From a virus: 64,000 nucleotides of DNA. This document shows positions 1 through 7,181 of this stretch, one piece after another (position 1 is the stretch's first letter; each line of letters starts with the position of its first letter). Both the position numbers and the translations under genes were made by a program. Below the pieces are notes generated by a model. That model was not told the DNA's origin. It searched no databases and was given only the letters and a program-made list of their open reading frames with translations. The stretch lies in the IMG/VR virus record IMGVR_UViG_3300033149_007571, positions 1-64,000 of that record; one strand, 5' to 3'.

Positions 1-234
1 ATCTACTGCTCTTGTGGAGCACGGCTTTGTAACTTGGCTGATGTCAAGTATCCGCGTAACGGGAATCCGCGAATCATTGTTGATGCGTGCCCAGCTTGCC
101 TCGATCGCGCTTACAACAACGGTCACCACGTGGGTTACACGGCAGGGCGCGACGAAGGCTATGAGGAAGGGCACGACGAGGGTTTTGGCGACGGTTACTC
201 GGCAGGCTTTGCTAAGGGAAAGTTGACGAAATGA
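1..234 (+). CDS. Cys-rich small protein, 5' end cut by the window edge
   Basis: The frame is open from the first base and stops at the TGA at 232-234. The visible part has a CxC pair, another Cys near the start, and a CPAC pair about 35 residues later, which looks like a small zinc-binding knuckle. After it comes a Gly/Asp/Glu-rich tail with a repeating GY-x3-GxDEG-like pattern. A TTG at 34 could start an internal form, but it would lose the first Cys residues, so the true start is probably upstream of the window. Its stop overlaps an ATG at 231. I do not recognise the family. A decayed copy of its C-terminal end lies at about 2483-2512, just before the gene at 2509. Confidence 0.6.
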   Translation: MYCSCGARLCNLADVKYPRNGNPRIIVDACPACLDRAYNNGHHVGYTAGRDEGYEEGHDEGFGDGYSAGFAKGKLTK

Positions 235-272
235 ACACAATTAGCAAGCCACGGCATCCGTTCAGAGTTTGA
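231..272 (+). pseudogene. 5' fragment of a homologue of the gene at 2509
   Basis: This reads 13 codons from ATG to TGA and overlaps the previous stop as ATGA. The first codons give MNTISKPR, matching MNIISKTR at the start of the intact gene at 2509-2772, and the DNA just upstream also matches on both sides. The remainder of the gene is absent. I read it as a truncated duplicate, not a functional peptide. Confidence 0.45.
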
Positions 273-359
273 AGATATGATCAGACCAGAGCCGCGGTTT
301 GGGATGGCCATTTTAGTACGTTTTTGTTCCCATACCACTCTTTGTCTCGAGAAAGTCTG

Positions 360-557
360 ATGAGAAGTGAAGAGGAAATTATCAGAATGCTCAAGGAGCT
401 AATGGAGCAAGCACAAAACAATAGGGAAAACCACACTCTCATGAGGAAACTGAGCGAGAGGTATCTTGCATTGCTTTGGGTCATCAAATCGGATAAAGCA
501 CCCAAGACTTTAACATTTTCACCAAATGTTGTTGATCTGCTCAATTGTCTATATTGA
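360..557 (+). CDS. Small hypothetical protein, helical
   Basis: This 65-residue frame starts at ATG 360, six bases after a GAGAAAG purine stretch. An ATG at 324 would add 12 residues but has no ribosome site. The first half is charged and predicted helical (MRSEEEIIRMLKELMEQ); the end is more hydrophobic. There is no family match I recognise. It lies between the Cys-rich protein and the first pentapeptide-repeat gene, with a gap of about 45 bp before the latter. Moderate confidence because there is no strong domain signal. Confidence 0.5.
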   Translation: MRSEEEIIRMLKELMEQAQNNRENHTLMRKLSERYLALLWVIKSDKAPKTLTFSPNVVDLLNCLY

Positions 558-601
558 AAGGTTTGGGAGCCAGTGAGGGGAAACGAACCTGGAGGGTGAA
601 T

Positions 602-684
602 ATGAATAAAGTAGAATTGCAGAAGGTGTTGCATCTCCACAAACTCTGGCTTGAAGACAAGCCAGAAGGCAAGAGGGCGGATCT
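602..684 (+). repeat. Direct repeat shared by the two pentapeptide genes
   Basis: The 83 bases at 602-684 match 1202-1284 with a single mismatch (A or C at the ninth base). The 3' ends of the two genes are also nearly identical over about 70 bases. Direct repeats 600 bp apart could recombine and delete or expand the intervening copy. Confidence 0.9.
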
Positions 685-1093
685 GCGTGAAGCGGATCTG
701 CGCGAAGCAAACCTGAGTAGAGTGAATTTGTACAAGGCGGATTTGCATAGGGCAGATTTGAGTGGAGCGAATCTACGTAAAGCGGATCTACGTGAAGTAA
801 ATCTGTACGGAGCGAATCTATGCGGAGCGAGTCTATGTAGCACAAGTCTGTGTAAGGCGGATCTAGGCAGAACGAGTCTGTATGGAGCGGATCTACGTGG
901 AGCGGATCTACGTGGAGCGGATCTGCGCGGAGCAAATCTATGTGAGGTGGATCTAAGTGAAGCGAATCTGCACAGAGCGAATCTACGTAGAGCGGATCTA
1001 CGTGGAGCAGATTTGTGTGATTGCAACTTTGACGAAGCTAAGATAACCTACAAAGGTAAGACAGTAGAAGTGAGCTTCAAGGAAATAGGGTGA
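602..1093 (+). CDS. Pentapeptide-repeat protein A
   Basis: A 163-residue protein. The N-terminal stretch of about 28 residues (MNKVELQKVLHLHKLWLED) is a conserved cap seen in many bacterial and phage pentapeptide-repeat proteins. From about residue 26 to 140 it is tandem A(D/N)LxX pentapeptides, which fold as a right-handed quadrilateral beta-helix. It closes with a DCNFDEAKITYKGK-like cap. ATG 602 follows GGAGGGTGAAT. Some family members mimic B-form DNA and inhibit gyrase, but many have no known role and none is shown here. It is a close paralogue of the protein at 1202: the first 83 bases differ at one position. The repeat itself creates long antisense frames, which are artefacts. Confidence 0.9.
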   Translation: MNKVELQKVLHLHKLWLEDKPEGKRADLREADLREANLSRVNLYKADLHRADLSGANLRKADLREVNLYGANLCGASLCSTSLCKADLGRTSLYGADLRGADLRGADLRGANLCEVDLSEANLHRANLRRADLRGADLCDCNFDEAKITYKGKTVEVSFKEIG

Positions 1094-1201
1094 AACTGGG
1101 AGAAATAACGGGGAGAGACAACTAGAGCCCGCCTCTCCAGCGGGATCCGCTCAGGGTAAAAGGGGCTTTGATTTCCGTTTCAAGCTAGGAGGAGGAAAGT
1201 T

Positions 1202-1903
1202 ATGAATAACGTAGAATTGCAGAAGGTGTTGCATCTCCACAAACTCTGGCTTGAAGACAAGCCAGAAGGCAAGAGGGCGGATCTAAGTGGAGTGGATTTG
1301 AGTGGAGCAAACCTGTATGGAGTGGATTTGAGTAGAGCGCGTCTACACAGGACGAATCTGAATGGAGCATACTTATGCAAGGCGGATCTATGTAAAGTGG
1401 ATCTATACAGAGCGAGCTTGTGTAACGCGGACCTACACGAAGCAGACCTGGATGGAGCGGGTTTGCGTAACGCAAATCTATACAGAGCGGATCTACGTAG
1501 AGCAAATCTGTGCGAAACAGATCTGCGCGAAACAGATCTGCGCGAAGCAAACCTGTGTAGCGCAAGTCTATGCAGGGTGGATCTATGTGGAGCGGATTTG
1601 CATAACGCAAAACTATACGGAGTGAACCTGTACAAGGCGGATCTACATGGAGCGAATCTATGTAAGGCGGATTTACGTAAAGCGGATCTATACAGAGCGA
1701 ATCTGTATGGAGCGAATCTATGCGGAGCAAGTCTATGTGGAGCAAATCTGTATGAGGCGGATCTGCGTGGAGCGGATCTGCGTGGAGCGAATCTGTGTAG
1801 AATAGATCTACGTGATTGCAACTTCGACAAAGCTAAGATAACCTACAAAGGTACGGCAGTAGAAGTGAGCTTCAGCAAGATAGGGCAAAACGAGAAAAAG
1901 TAA
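1202..1903 (+). CDS. Pentapeptide-repeat protein B
   Basis: A 233-residue paralogue of the protein at 602, with the same N-terminal and C-terminal caps but about 14 more pentapeptide repeats, giving a longer beta-helix. ATG 1202 follows AGGAGGAGGAAAGTT, a strong ribosome site. The caps are almost identical to those of copy A at DNA level while the repeat cores differ in number and sequence. That fits duplication followed by unequal recombination within the repeats. A role as a DNA mimic or gyrase-binding protein is possible from the family, not shown by this sequence. Confidence 0.9.
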   Translation: MNNVELQKVLHLHKLWLEDKPEGKRADLSGVDLSGANLYGVDLSRARLHRTNLNGAYLCKADLCKVDLYRASLCNADLHEADLDGAGLRNANLYRADLRRANLCETDLRETDLREANLCSASLCRVDLCGADLHNAKLYGVNLYKADLHGANLCKADLRKADLYRANLYGANLCGASLCGANLYEADLRGADLRGANLCRIDLRDCNFDKAKITYKGTAVEVSFSKIGQNEKK

Positions 1904-1952
1904 TTTGGAAGGCTGAGGGGCAAGTTCTAATGACGGGAAGGAGAGCGAAGCA

Positions 1953-2117
1953 ATGAAAACGGCGTTCAAAGAGTACCCAGCACTAGCGTTCTGGAAGCCG
2001 GGAATCAGGGAGGTTAACTGGCGCACATCAAGGAGGTCGCTCAGGCTGCAAGGATCCGTAGGCAAGCGCCGCGTTACCTCAAAACCGAAAAAGGAGGGGG
2101 ATAGTTTCACGGTATAG
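1953..2117 (+). CDS. Small basic hypothetical protein
   Basis: A 54-residue frame from ATG 1953 to TAG, preceded by AAGGAGAGCGAAGCA, a good ribosome site. The protein starts MKTAFKEYPALAFW and is rich in Arg and Lys in its second half (RTSRRSLRLQ, GKRRVTSKPKK), so it may bind nucleic acid. No recognised family. It fills the space between pentapeptide protein B and the membrane protein at 2154. Confidence 0.5.
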   Translation: MKTAFKEYPALAFWKPGIREVNWRTSRRSLRLQGSVGKRRVTSKPKKEGDSFTV

Positions 2118-2153
2118 GTAAAAGATAAAAAGTAACAGTAAGGAGGATAGGTT

Positions 2154-2357
2154 ATGGACCCAGAAAGTTTGAAGACCATCGTCGAAATTCTGAATACGTT
2201 AGGATCTGAAACGAAGGAAATTTTTATTTGGTACATTGTTGCGACAAACGTGGAGCCTATTATCAACTCTTCAATCCGTTGCGGTTGCGTTGTCGCCTGC
2301 ATTTATCTTGTAACTCGGTTCTTCAAGTATCTTGTGAAAAGCGTTTGCGTTTCTTAA
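2154..2357 (+). CDS. Small membrane protein
   Basis: A 67-residue protein starting at ATG 2154 after AAGGAGGATAGGTT. Residues about 20-35 (IFIWYIVATNV) and 43-62 (CGCVVACIYLVTRFFKYLV) are hydrophobic, with the second stretch a likely membrane helix followed by Lys. Function unknown; a small membrane protein in a phage early region could modify the host envelope, but nothing here proves it. The stop codon lies at the edge of a 70 bp duplicated fragment at 2356-2425. Confidence 0.65.
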   Translation: MDPESLKTIVEILNTLGSETKEIFIWYIVATNVEPIINSSIRCGCVVACIYLVTRFFKYLVKSVCVS

Positions 2358-2512
2358 GGCGAGCGGTTGTCTACTCTGCTGACAATTTTCCTTGTGCAGT
2401 TGATGACATTGTGTACATCCGCTGCCCAAGTGCGTTAGGGACAGTAACTAATGACTAAGGCAATGACAAGGGCTATTAGATAGGTTTTGCCGAAGGGAAG
2501 CTAACGAGATGA
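2356..2512 (+). pseudogene. Gene fragments upstream of the intact copy
   Basis: Bases 2356-2425 match 2529-2598 (inside the next gene) at 69 of 70 positions and encode RRAVVYSADNFPCAV without a proper start. Bases about 2483-2512 encode GFAEGKLTR then stop, matching the C-terminal end of the first gene in the window (GFAKGKLTK). The stretch is a patchwork of duplicated, decayed pieces. Confidence 0.7.
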
Positions 2513-2772
2513 ACATAATTAGCAAGACAAGGCGAGCGGTTGTCTACTCTGCTGACAATTTTCCTTGTGCAGTTGGTGACATTGTGTACATCCGCTGCGG
2601 AAATCCCCGCTCAGGCATTTGGTGCGTCAAGGAAATGCAGATTGTGGCATATAACCGCGAAGGCAGAAAGTTACTGCGTCTAGCTTCTGTTGACCTAAAC
2701 CAAACACTATGCTGCTGGCGAACGGCGTTAGAAGTCTACCATAGCTGCGAGGCAGCCAGAGGCATAGGCTGA
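2509..2772 (+). CDS. Hypothetical protein, intact copy of a duplicated gene
   Basis: An 87-residue protein starting at ATG 2509, overlapping the stop of a decayed upstream fragment. It is beta-rich, with four Cys (PCAVGD, YIRCGN, IWCVKE, LCCW). The N-terminal half has the feel of a small SH3-like barrel (GDIVYIRCGNPRSGIWCVKE). No named family. Partial copies exist at 231-272 and 2356-2425. The ribosome site is weak (GAAGGGAAG about 12 bases upstream), and translation may be coupled to whatever once preceded it. Confidence 0.55.
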   Translation: MNIISKTRRAVVYSADNFPCAVGDIVYIRCGNPRSGIWCVKEMQIVAYNREGRKLLRLASVDLNQTLCCWRTALEVYHSCEAARGIG

Positions 2773-2806
2773 CCTAATAACTTGGGAGTCCACACTGGAG
2801 GAAAGC

Positions 2807-3007
2807 ATGCTCCGAATTTTCTGGTTGTCAACAATAACTCTTACTGTGTTTGCCATTGTAGACCACAACGACATTGTTGTTGAATCCTCGCCAGTGATTC
2901 GGGTCTTTGTTGGCCAGAATTTCGATCGACTTCGAGCATGGCTTTCTAAACAAGGAGGGTTGAGAGTGTGTTTGTTGCATGTGGAGGAAGTGCAAAAACG
3001 TGAATGA
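2807..3007 (+). CDS. Small protein with hydrophobic N-terminus
   Basis: A 66-residue frame with ATG 2807 eight bases after GGAGGAAAG. Residues 2-18 (LRIFWLSTITLTVFAIV) are hydrophobic and could be a membrane anchor or uncleaved signal. The rest is mixed alpha/beta with no motif I recognise. It is the last gene before the inverted-repeat element at 3038. Confidence 0.6.
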   Translation: MLRIFWLSTITLTVFAIVDHNDIVVESSPVIRVFVGQNFDRLRAWLSKQGGLRVCLLHVEEVQKRE

Positions 3008-3037
3008 GGGCAAACATGTTCGAATTCCTTCTCTGGA

Positions 3038-3097
3038 GACGTCTCCCCCTTCAGGGGAGACGTGAATCCCCCCTCTTGGGCTCCGCCAGAATCTGCC
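3038..3097 (+). repeat. 60 bp element A, inverted copy at 23075-23134
   Basis: This stretch is the exact reverse complement of 23075-23134, 60 of 60 bases. It begins with a perfect hairpin (ACGTCTCCCC, loop CTTCA, GGGGAGACGT) and ends in a CCGCCAGAATCTGCC-like segment. It is intergenic at both places. It could be a mobile intergenic element, a protein-binding site or a transcript-end structure; there is no T-tract after the hairpin. Confidence 0.95.
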
Positions 3098-3124
3098 GGA
3101 ATCCGCCAAAATTCTCCGGAATCT

Positions 3125-3174
3125 AGCGAATATCGTGTTGACTTCCGGCGTCTAGAATTATAGAATTCAATAAA
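3125..3174 (+). promoter_or_regulatory. Promoter-like box, copy 1
   Basis: TTGACT at 3138 and TAGAAT at 3161 are 17 bases apart, a fair sigma-70-type match. The last 27 bases (GCGTCTA...CAATAAA) match a second copy at 3983-4032 at 23 of 27 positions, with the same spacing from an upstream GCGAATA. It precedes the gene at 3221. Direct evidence of transcription is not available. Confidence 0.5.
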
Positions 3175-3220
3175 TGGAGGGGCAAGGAAAGCAAACAGCA
3201 ATGGGAGGAGGGAATTCCAA

Positions 3221-3361
3221 ATGAGTGAGACGTATGCAAGCGAGGTTTACCTGCGGGTGTTGAATAACCCCAAGTGGCCGTTGAGAAAGCTGTTCATCTC
3301 GCTTTTGCAACGTTACATCCATTGTTGCGAGCGGAGGAGGGCGATTGCTAATGAATGGTAA
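3221..3361 (+). CDS. Small basic hypothetical protein
   Basis: A 46-residue frame from ATG 3221, preceded by GGGAGGAGGGAATTCCAA, to TAA at 3359. It contains NNPKWPLRKLFISLLQRY and a basic CCERRRA segment; an amphipathic helix is likely. It sits directly downstream of the promoter-like box at 3125. No family recognised, and its small size limits confidence. Confidence 0.45.
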   Translation: MSETYASEVYLRVLNNPKWPLRKLFISLLQRYIHCCERRRAIANEW

Positions 3362-3433
3362 CACCGTCCACGAACGTAGAGAGAATGGTTAGGGCAACTC
3401 ACATTTTTTACCCTTTTTGAGAAGGAGAGAGAG

Positions 3434-3799
3434 ATGAGAAAGAGGACGAACAGAGATGGTCAACCCGAAGCTGCTCCTGCCGAAATTGAGCAGTTTGAGG
3501 GTGCCACGCAGTCAGAGAAGGTTCTCAACGCAGGAGAGCAAGCCAAGGATCTCCTGGAGCGCGCTGCCGTGTGCTTCAGGGTGCTGGAGCTGGAGGGGAC
3601 GGCTAAGCGGCTGTGGAAGGAAGCCGAACGGGCTGTTATTGCCTCGCAGCGAGTTGCCAAGCGCGTCGAAAAGCAGGGCTCCAAGGCGGAGCGTGAGGCA
3701 GCGCGGAAGGCCAAGAAGGCCGAGAAGATCAGGAAGCTCCGCGAGCGGCTGAAGAAGTTGCTCGAGGAGGAGGAAGGCACTGGGGATACCAGGGAGTAG
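3434..3799 (+). CDS. Coiled-coil hypothetical protein
   Basis: A 121-residue protein starting at ATG 3434 after GAGAAGGAGAGAGAG. From about residue 30 to the end it is almost entirely helical and highly charged (Lys, Arg, Glu, Ala), ending in LRERLKKLLEEEEG, as expected for a coiled coil. There are no catalytic motifs. The gene opens a stretch (to about 5.2 kb) whose codons favour G and C at third positions more than the rest of the window, which may mark a different origin. Confidence 0.75.
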   Translation: MRKRTNRDGQPEAAPAEIEQFEGATQSEKVLNAGEQAKDLLERAAVCFRVLELEGTAKRLWKEAERAVIASQRVAKRVEKQGSKAEREAARKAKKAEKIRKLRERLKKLLEEEEGTGDTRE

Positions 3800-3899
3800 T
3801 CTTCGTTCGAGCCCTGGCCTAGCGTTGGGCTTAATCGGGTGTCGCGGCCCGACAGGGTTCTTAGAGAGAGGCGGGGGAAAGCATCAAGCCCCCCAAAGT

Positions 3900-3933
3900 G
3901 CCCCCTGAGACGGCAACGTCGGCCACCAGGTGG
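3900..3933 (+). repeat. 34 bp element B, inverted copy at 23174-23207
   Basis: This stretch is the reverse complement of 23174-23207 with one mismatch in 34. It lies in the 253 bp gap between the genes at 3434 and 4053. Next to it, 3945-3961 is a perfect palindrome (GGAATCT GCC AGATTCC), followed by tandem GGCGGATTTT units. These resemble the end of element A, so the gap seems built from related intergenic modules. Confidence 0.85.
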
Positions 3934-3982
3934 GCTGTCTGGCTTGGAATCTGCCAGATTCCGGCGGATTTTGGCGGATTTT

Positions 3983-4032
3983 GGCGAATAAAACCCTGCC
4001 TTTGAGCGTCTATAAATATAGAAAGCAATAAA
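3983..4032 (+). promoter_or_regulatory. Promoter-like box, copy 2
   Basis: This aligns without gaps to 3125-3174, about 35 of 50 bases, with the 3' half (GCGTCTA...ATAGAA...CAATAAA) best conserved. The -10-like position reads TAGAAA and the -35-like position CTGCCT, so it is a weaker sigma-70 match than copy 1. Conservation of the downstream box suggests a specific regulator or phage promoter element. It precedes the gene at 4053. Confidence 0.4.
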
Positions 4033-4052
4033 GAAGGGGGCAAAGAAAGGAG

Positions 4053-4304
4053 ATGACCATGAGAACCAAGAACCAGAACGAAGGGTGGAGCGAAGCCGCC
4101 GAGCGCCTCGAAGATATCCGCGACCAGATCGCCGAGCTTCTCGCCGATGCGGAAATGGTGTTGGAGGAGTGCCGCTGTGGGATCATTGCCCGCCGCTCCC
4201 AACTGTATTGGCTTGGCCACATGCAGGAAGCTTTGGGCAACGAAGGTAAGGGTATGTACACCATGAACGATGCCATCGCCGAATTGCAAACGGTGGACAA
4301 TTAA
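4053..4304 (+). CDS. Small hypothetical protein
   Basis: An 83-residue helical protein. ATG 4053 follows AAAGGAG by one base; the in-frame ATG at 4059 has the better spacing and may be the true start. The sequence has an acidic helical core (AAERLEDIRDQIAELLADAEMV) with CRCG in the middle. No known family. It is the first of five short genes in a row, each with its own ribosome site, typical of a phage accessory cassette. Confidence 0.65.
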   Translation: MTMRTKNQNEGWSEAAERLEDIRDQIAELLADAEMVLEECRCGIIARRSQLYWLGHMQEALGNEGKGMYTMNDAIAELQTVDN

Positions 4305-4340
4305 GGCGAGAACTTTATGCAACCAGTAAGGAGGAAGGCC

Positions 4341-4547
4341 ATGACAACTACGAACCACGAATTCGGTTTGCGATGGATGGAGGCGGACCGCTGCGGGCGT
4401 ACGGTCGTCAAGGAGAAACTCTTTGGCACCCGAACGGCCCGTGACCATTGGGCGGACCTGGTGGCCACAAAGCCGGGCTTTATCCGCTATGAAGCCTGGC
4501 TGGACGCCCCGGAAGAGGCCCCTGGCGACGACCGCCCCATTGGTTGA
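4341..4547 (+). CDS. Small hypothetical protein
   Basis: A 68-residue protein. ATG 4341 was chosen over the ATG at 4317 because TAAGGAGGAAGGCC sits directly before it. The protein is acidic with many Trp and Arg residues (RWMEADRCGRTVV, ARDHWADLV). I recognise no domain. It belongs to the run of short G+C-rich genes from 3.4 to 5.2 kb. Confidence 0.6.
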   Translation: MTTTNHEFGLRWMEADRCGRTVVKEKLFGTRTARDHWADLVATKPGFIRYEAWLDAPEEAPGDDRPIG

Positions 4548-4599
4548 TTCACACCCCGGCAACGAAAAGAGATCCCACCAGTAGATAAGGAACACGGCT

Positions 4600-4812
4600 A
4601 TGCGAACGAACCATTCCCAACACGAGCACTTGCCTGGAGGAACGCGGGTGCTGAACACCAACGACGGCGAACCCGGCTTCATCATGAACGGTTTTGCCTT
4701 CGATCCTGACCAAGGGGGCTGGACCGAGTACGAGGTGGAGACCGAGTACGGAGTCGAGGTCTGGGAGCGTAGCAACTTCATCCTGTTTTCCGAATTCGAA
4801 GATGCCAATTGA
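4600..4812 (+). CDS. Small acidic hypothetical protein
   Basis: A 70-residue frame starting at ATG 4600. It is strongly acidic and aromatic, with beta-like segments (LPGGTRVLNTNDGEPGFIMN, then WTEYEVETEYGVEVWERSNF) that suggest a small beta-barrel. No family recognised. It is separated by 15 bases from the next gene. Confidence 0.6.
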   Translation: MRTNHSQHEHLPGGTRVLNTNDGEPGFIMNGFAFDPDQGGWTEYEVETEYGVEVWERSNFILFSEFEDAN

Positions 4813-4827
4813 GCCAGAGGAACTGTA

Positions 4828-5208
4828 ATGAGTGTCACGCTGACCATCGGTAACCATACGACGAAAGAATACTGCGTGAACCTGTCGAACACCAACTTTC
4901 GGCACATGATGACGGCTCTGGGATACGACTCGGCTCAGATGGACTGGGTGGGTCGGCTTGACCCTCGCGACCTTCTGGCACGCGTGGCCCGATGCCAGTT
5001 GGCCATCGCCGAAGGTCATGAGGGCGAGTTCACTCGATCGGCAGTAGATCGCCGGATCGAGGTTGGAACTGAGACCGAAGGCCGCATGGCAAAGATTCGG
5101 ATGACGGACCTGGGTGCCGATGCGGCCTACGTGACCGGTTGTTTGACTCGCTTGGCCATCCTGGCCAGCCGGGCCATCGCACGAGGTGCAACTGTCAATT
5201 ACTACTAA
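4828..5208 (+). CDS. Hypothetical protein
   Basis: A 126-residue protein from ATG 4828, with AGAGGAACTGTA upstream. The order is a short beta-rich start (MSVTLTIGNHTT), a helical middle (DPRDLLARVARCQLAIAEG), then a long C-terminal helix (GCLTRLAILASRAIARGATV). This looks like a compact alpha/beta fold but no family is evident to me. Same codon style as its G+C-rich neighbours. Confidence 0.65.
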   Translation: MSVTLTIGNHTTKEYCVNLSNTNFRHMMTALGYDSAQMDWVGRLDPRDLLARVARCQLAIAEGHEGEFTRSAVDRRIEVGTETEGRMAKIRMTDLGADAAYVTGCLTRLAILASRAIARGATVNYY

Positions 5209-5262
5209 GCTCGAAACGCAGCAAACGATTAGTAAAAGGATCACAAGGAGGTCAAGAGAACG

Positions 5263-5469
5263 ATGAACACCTACATCGCAATTGTGTTGGTGTATCTCGA
5301 TCCAGAAAGACAAACCGGCGAAAGCTGGGCAGAGGAGAGCCAAGCTCTTGTGTTATGCACAGCGGATAGCAAAGAGTCGGCACGAAGAGAATTGATCCAC
5401 GAAGCACAGAGGCGTGGGCAATGTGTCAGCCGCTTCTTGTTTATCAAGGAATGGCACGACGTGGTTTGA
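5263..5469 (+). CDS. Small hypothetical protein
   Basis: A 68-residue protein; ATG 5263 follows AAGGAGGTCAAGAGAACG. It begins with a hydrophobic beta-strand (YIAIVLVYLD), then a helix (SKESARRELIHEAQRRG). The strand-helix-strand pattern fits a small ferredoxin-like alpha/beta fold. No functional motif. It lies just before the metallopeptidase-like gene. Confidence 0.6.
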   Translation: MNTYIAIVLVYLDPERQTGESWAEESQALVLCTADSKESARRELIHEAQRRGQCVSRFLFIKEWHDVV

Positions 5470-5511
5470 AGGGTTTGTGTAGCAGATGCCAGTACGAAAG
5501 GATGTCGAATA

Positions 5512-6072
5512 ATGAGACCGAGAGACTCCCAAAGATACGCTGTCTATCGTTGGGAATGGACTGTCAGGGAACAGTGGCCCGAACACAATGAAGTGCTCAG
5601 TCCTACCGAATGCCAGGACCTCATTCAGAAGGTTTGGAACGATCGCCGACCAGGAGAGGAGCCCCCCTTGTTGCGATTCCGAGGACGGACTACCGCTCAT
5701 GGCAGTCGATGGAGTATAACACTGCCCAAACGCGAATGGGGGCGACAAAAGCTATTGGTTCTTCACGAGATTGCACACTCACTGGATATCCATCCTGGGA
5801 AATGGGACGAACCATTTCACGGACCAAGATTTGCGTCGCTCCTATTGGACTTGTGGGTGACTTATGCGAGGATCCCGAGGGAAGCCTGTCAATTGATAGC
5901 ACGAACGCAGGAAGGACAGAAGGTGAAGTTTCGTCCAATGGAGTGGTCTGTTGCTGCTTGTCGACGCCAACCAACAAAAGAATGGTTGGAATGGAAACAA
6001 CTCGAGCAGCAACTCTATAGAATGCTGGTCGAATGCCGGGCAAACGAACCCGACAAATACGAGGAGGAATGA
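5512..6072 (+). CDS. Putative zinc metallopeptidase (HExxH)
   Basis: A 186-residue protein. It has LHEIAHSLD, an HExxH zinc site, in its middle, followed about 20 residues later by HGPRFASLL, giving a plausible third zinc ligand. HExxH plus a downstream HGPxF is the arrangement of small SprT/WLM-like and phage metallohydrolase families. Whether it cuts peptides is unknown; several such phage proteins act in DNA-protein crosslink repair or remain uncharacterised. ATG 5512 lies 42 bases after the previous gene, with GAAAGGATGTCGAATA upstream. It leads into the DNA-metabolism block. Confidence 0.7.
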   Translation: MRPRDSQRYAVYRWEWTVREQWPEHNEVLSPTECQDLIQKVWNDRRPGEEPPLLRFRGRTTAHGSRWSITLPKREWGRQKLLVLHEIAHSLDIHPGKWDEPFHGPRFASLLLDLWVTYARIPREACQLIARTQEGQKVKFRPMEWSVAACRRQPTKEWLEWKQLEQQLYRMLVECRANEPDKYEEE

Positions 6073-6116
6073 AAGTTTGGATCACTATGTTTCCCAAAGT
6101 TACAGGAGATTGACTA

Positions 6117-7181
6117 ATGGCACATGAGATCACAGTACGACCGGATGGGACTGCCGAAGCAGCGTACTCTTTGACTCCAGCCTGGCACGGTCTTGGGGTT
6201 GTCTTTGATCATCGAATGTCAAGCCGAGAGGCGCTGGCTGCTGCTCAACTCGATTGGATGGTCGAGCAATGGCCCGTTGCAATTGGCAAACGAATGTGTT
6301 TGCCTGTCGAAGGCAATGGTAGTGAGATGACCATCACCGATTGGCTCGAGCAATGCTCTTATCGAGCCAACGTTAGAGCAGACAATGAGTTGCTCCTTGG
6401 GGTAGTGAGCAATCAGTACCAAGTGGTTCAGAACGTCGAGGCATTCGAGTTCATGGACAAGTTGGTCGAAGACCATGAGATGGAATACGAATCCGCTTTC
6501 TCGCTCCAAGGCGGACGGAAAGTGGTTTTGCTCGGACGAATGCCACAGGTTCGAGAAGTTGTTGATGACGACCGAGTCATCCCTTACATTTTGATGAGTC
6601 TCAAACATGACGGCACTGGAGCTATCCATTTTGGCCCATGCTTTACGCGAGTAGTATGTGCTAACACACACGCAATGGCTCTTACGGAAAAGACGATCAA
6701 GGAGTTGAGTATTCGTCATACAGGCTGTGTCGAAGAGAAGCTCTCGCAAGCTCGAGCAATACTCAAGCTAACATCGGAACACTACGATGATTACATCGAT
6801 TTGGCGCGGGAGTTGGCGGCCAAGCCCTTCCATCGCGAGGAATGGTACCGCTTCCTCGAGGTGATGTGTCCCGAATTGAATGCAGATGACCCCGATTACA
6901 CAGAGCAAAGGGCTGAAAGGATTGCTGAGACGAGACTTGCTCTGACCAAGTGCTTTGTCAATGAACGGGAGATGATAGCCAGTGTTGCTAATACGGCATG
7001 GGCTGCTGTGAATGCGGTGACCAAACACATTGATCACTTGCCAAGGAGGGGTGCAACTCAGGAAAGGAAAGCCGAAGCGAGATTCAATGTTTGCCTTTAC
7101 GGAGTGGGCCGGAACATGAAGCAGCGAGCGCTTGAGGCAGCTTGTCGTATTGCTGGAGTCAACTATGCTCTTGGCGGTTGA
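6117..7181 (+). CDS. DUF932 phage/plasmid-like protein
   Basis: A 354-residue protein of the DUF932 (TIGR03299-type) family, common in phages and plasmids. Diagnostic stretches are TPAWHGLGVVF near the N-terminus, LLGVVSNQYQVVQN around residue 95, and GRKVVLLGRM and LMSLKHDGTGAIHFGPCFTR in the middle, with RVVCANTHAMAL following. The molecular function of the family is not established; genes are usually near replication or recombination functions, as here. ATG 6117 has only a weak AGGAG ten bases upstream. It ends just before the sigma-like gene. Confidence 0.88.
   Translation: MAHEITVRPDGTAEAAYSLTPAWHGLGVVFDHRMSSREALAAAQLDWMVEQWPVAIGKRMCLPVEGNGSEMTITDWLEQCSYRANVRADNELLLGVVSNQYQVVQNVEAFEFMDKLVEDHEMEYESAFSLQGGRKVVLLGRMPQVREVVDDDRVIPYILMSLKHDGTGAIHFGPCFTRVVCANTHAMALTEKTIKELSIRHTGCVEEKLSQARAILKLTSEHYDDYIDLARELAAKPFHREEWYRFLEVMCPELNADDPDYTEQRAERIAETRLALTKCFVNEREMIASVANTAWAAVNAVTKHIDHLPRRGATQERKAEARFNVCLYGVGRNMKQRALEAACRIAGVNYALGG

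Noticed and set aside
541-1830. Long antisense frames (161-216 codons) rich in Arg, Ser and Leu across the pentapeptide genes
   Set aside because: They arise from the repeat's regular codon pattern on the + strand; they lack ribosome sites and natural composition.
3861-4907. 348-codon antisense frame
   Set aside because: It covers four + strand genes that each have a ribosome site, plus an intergenic repeat; a shadow of G+C-rich codons.
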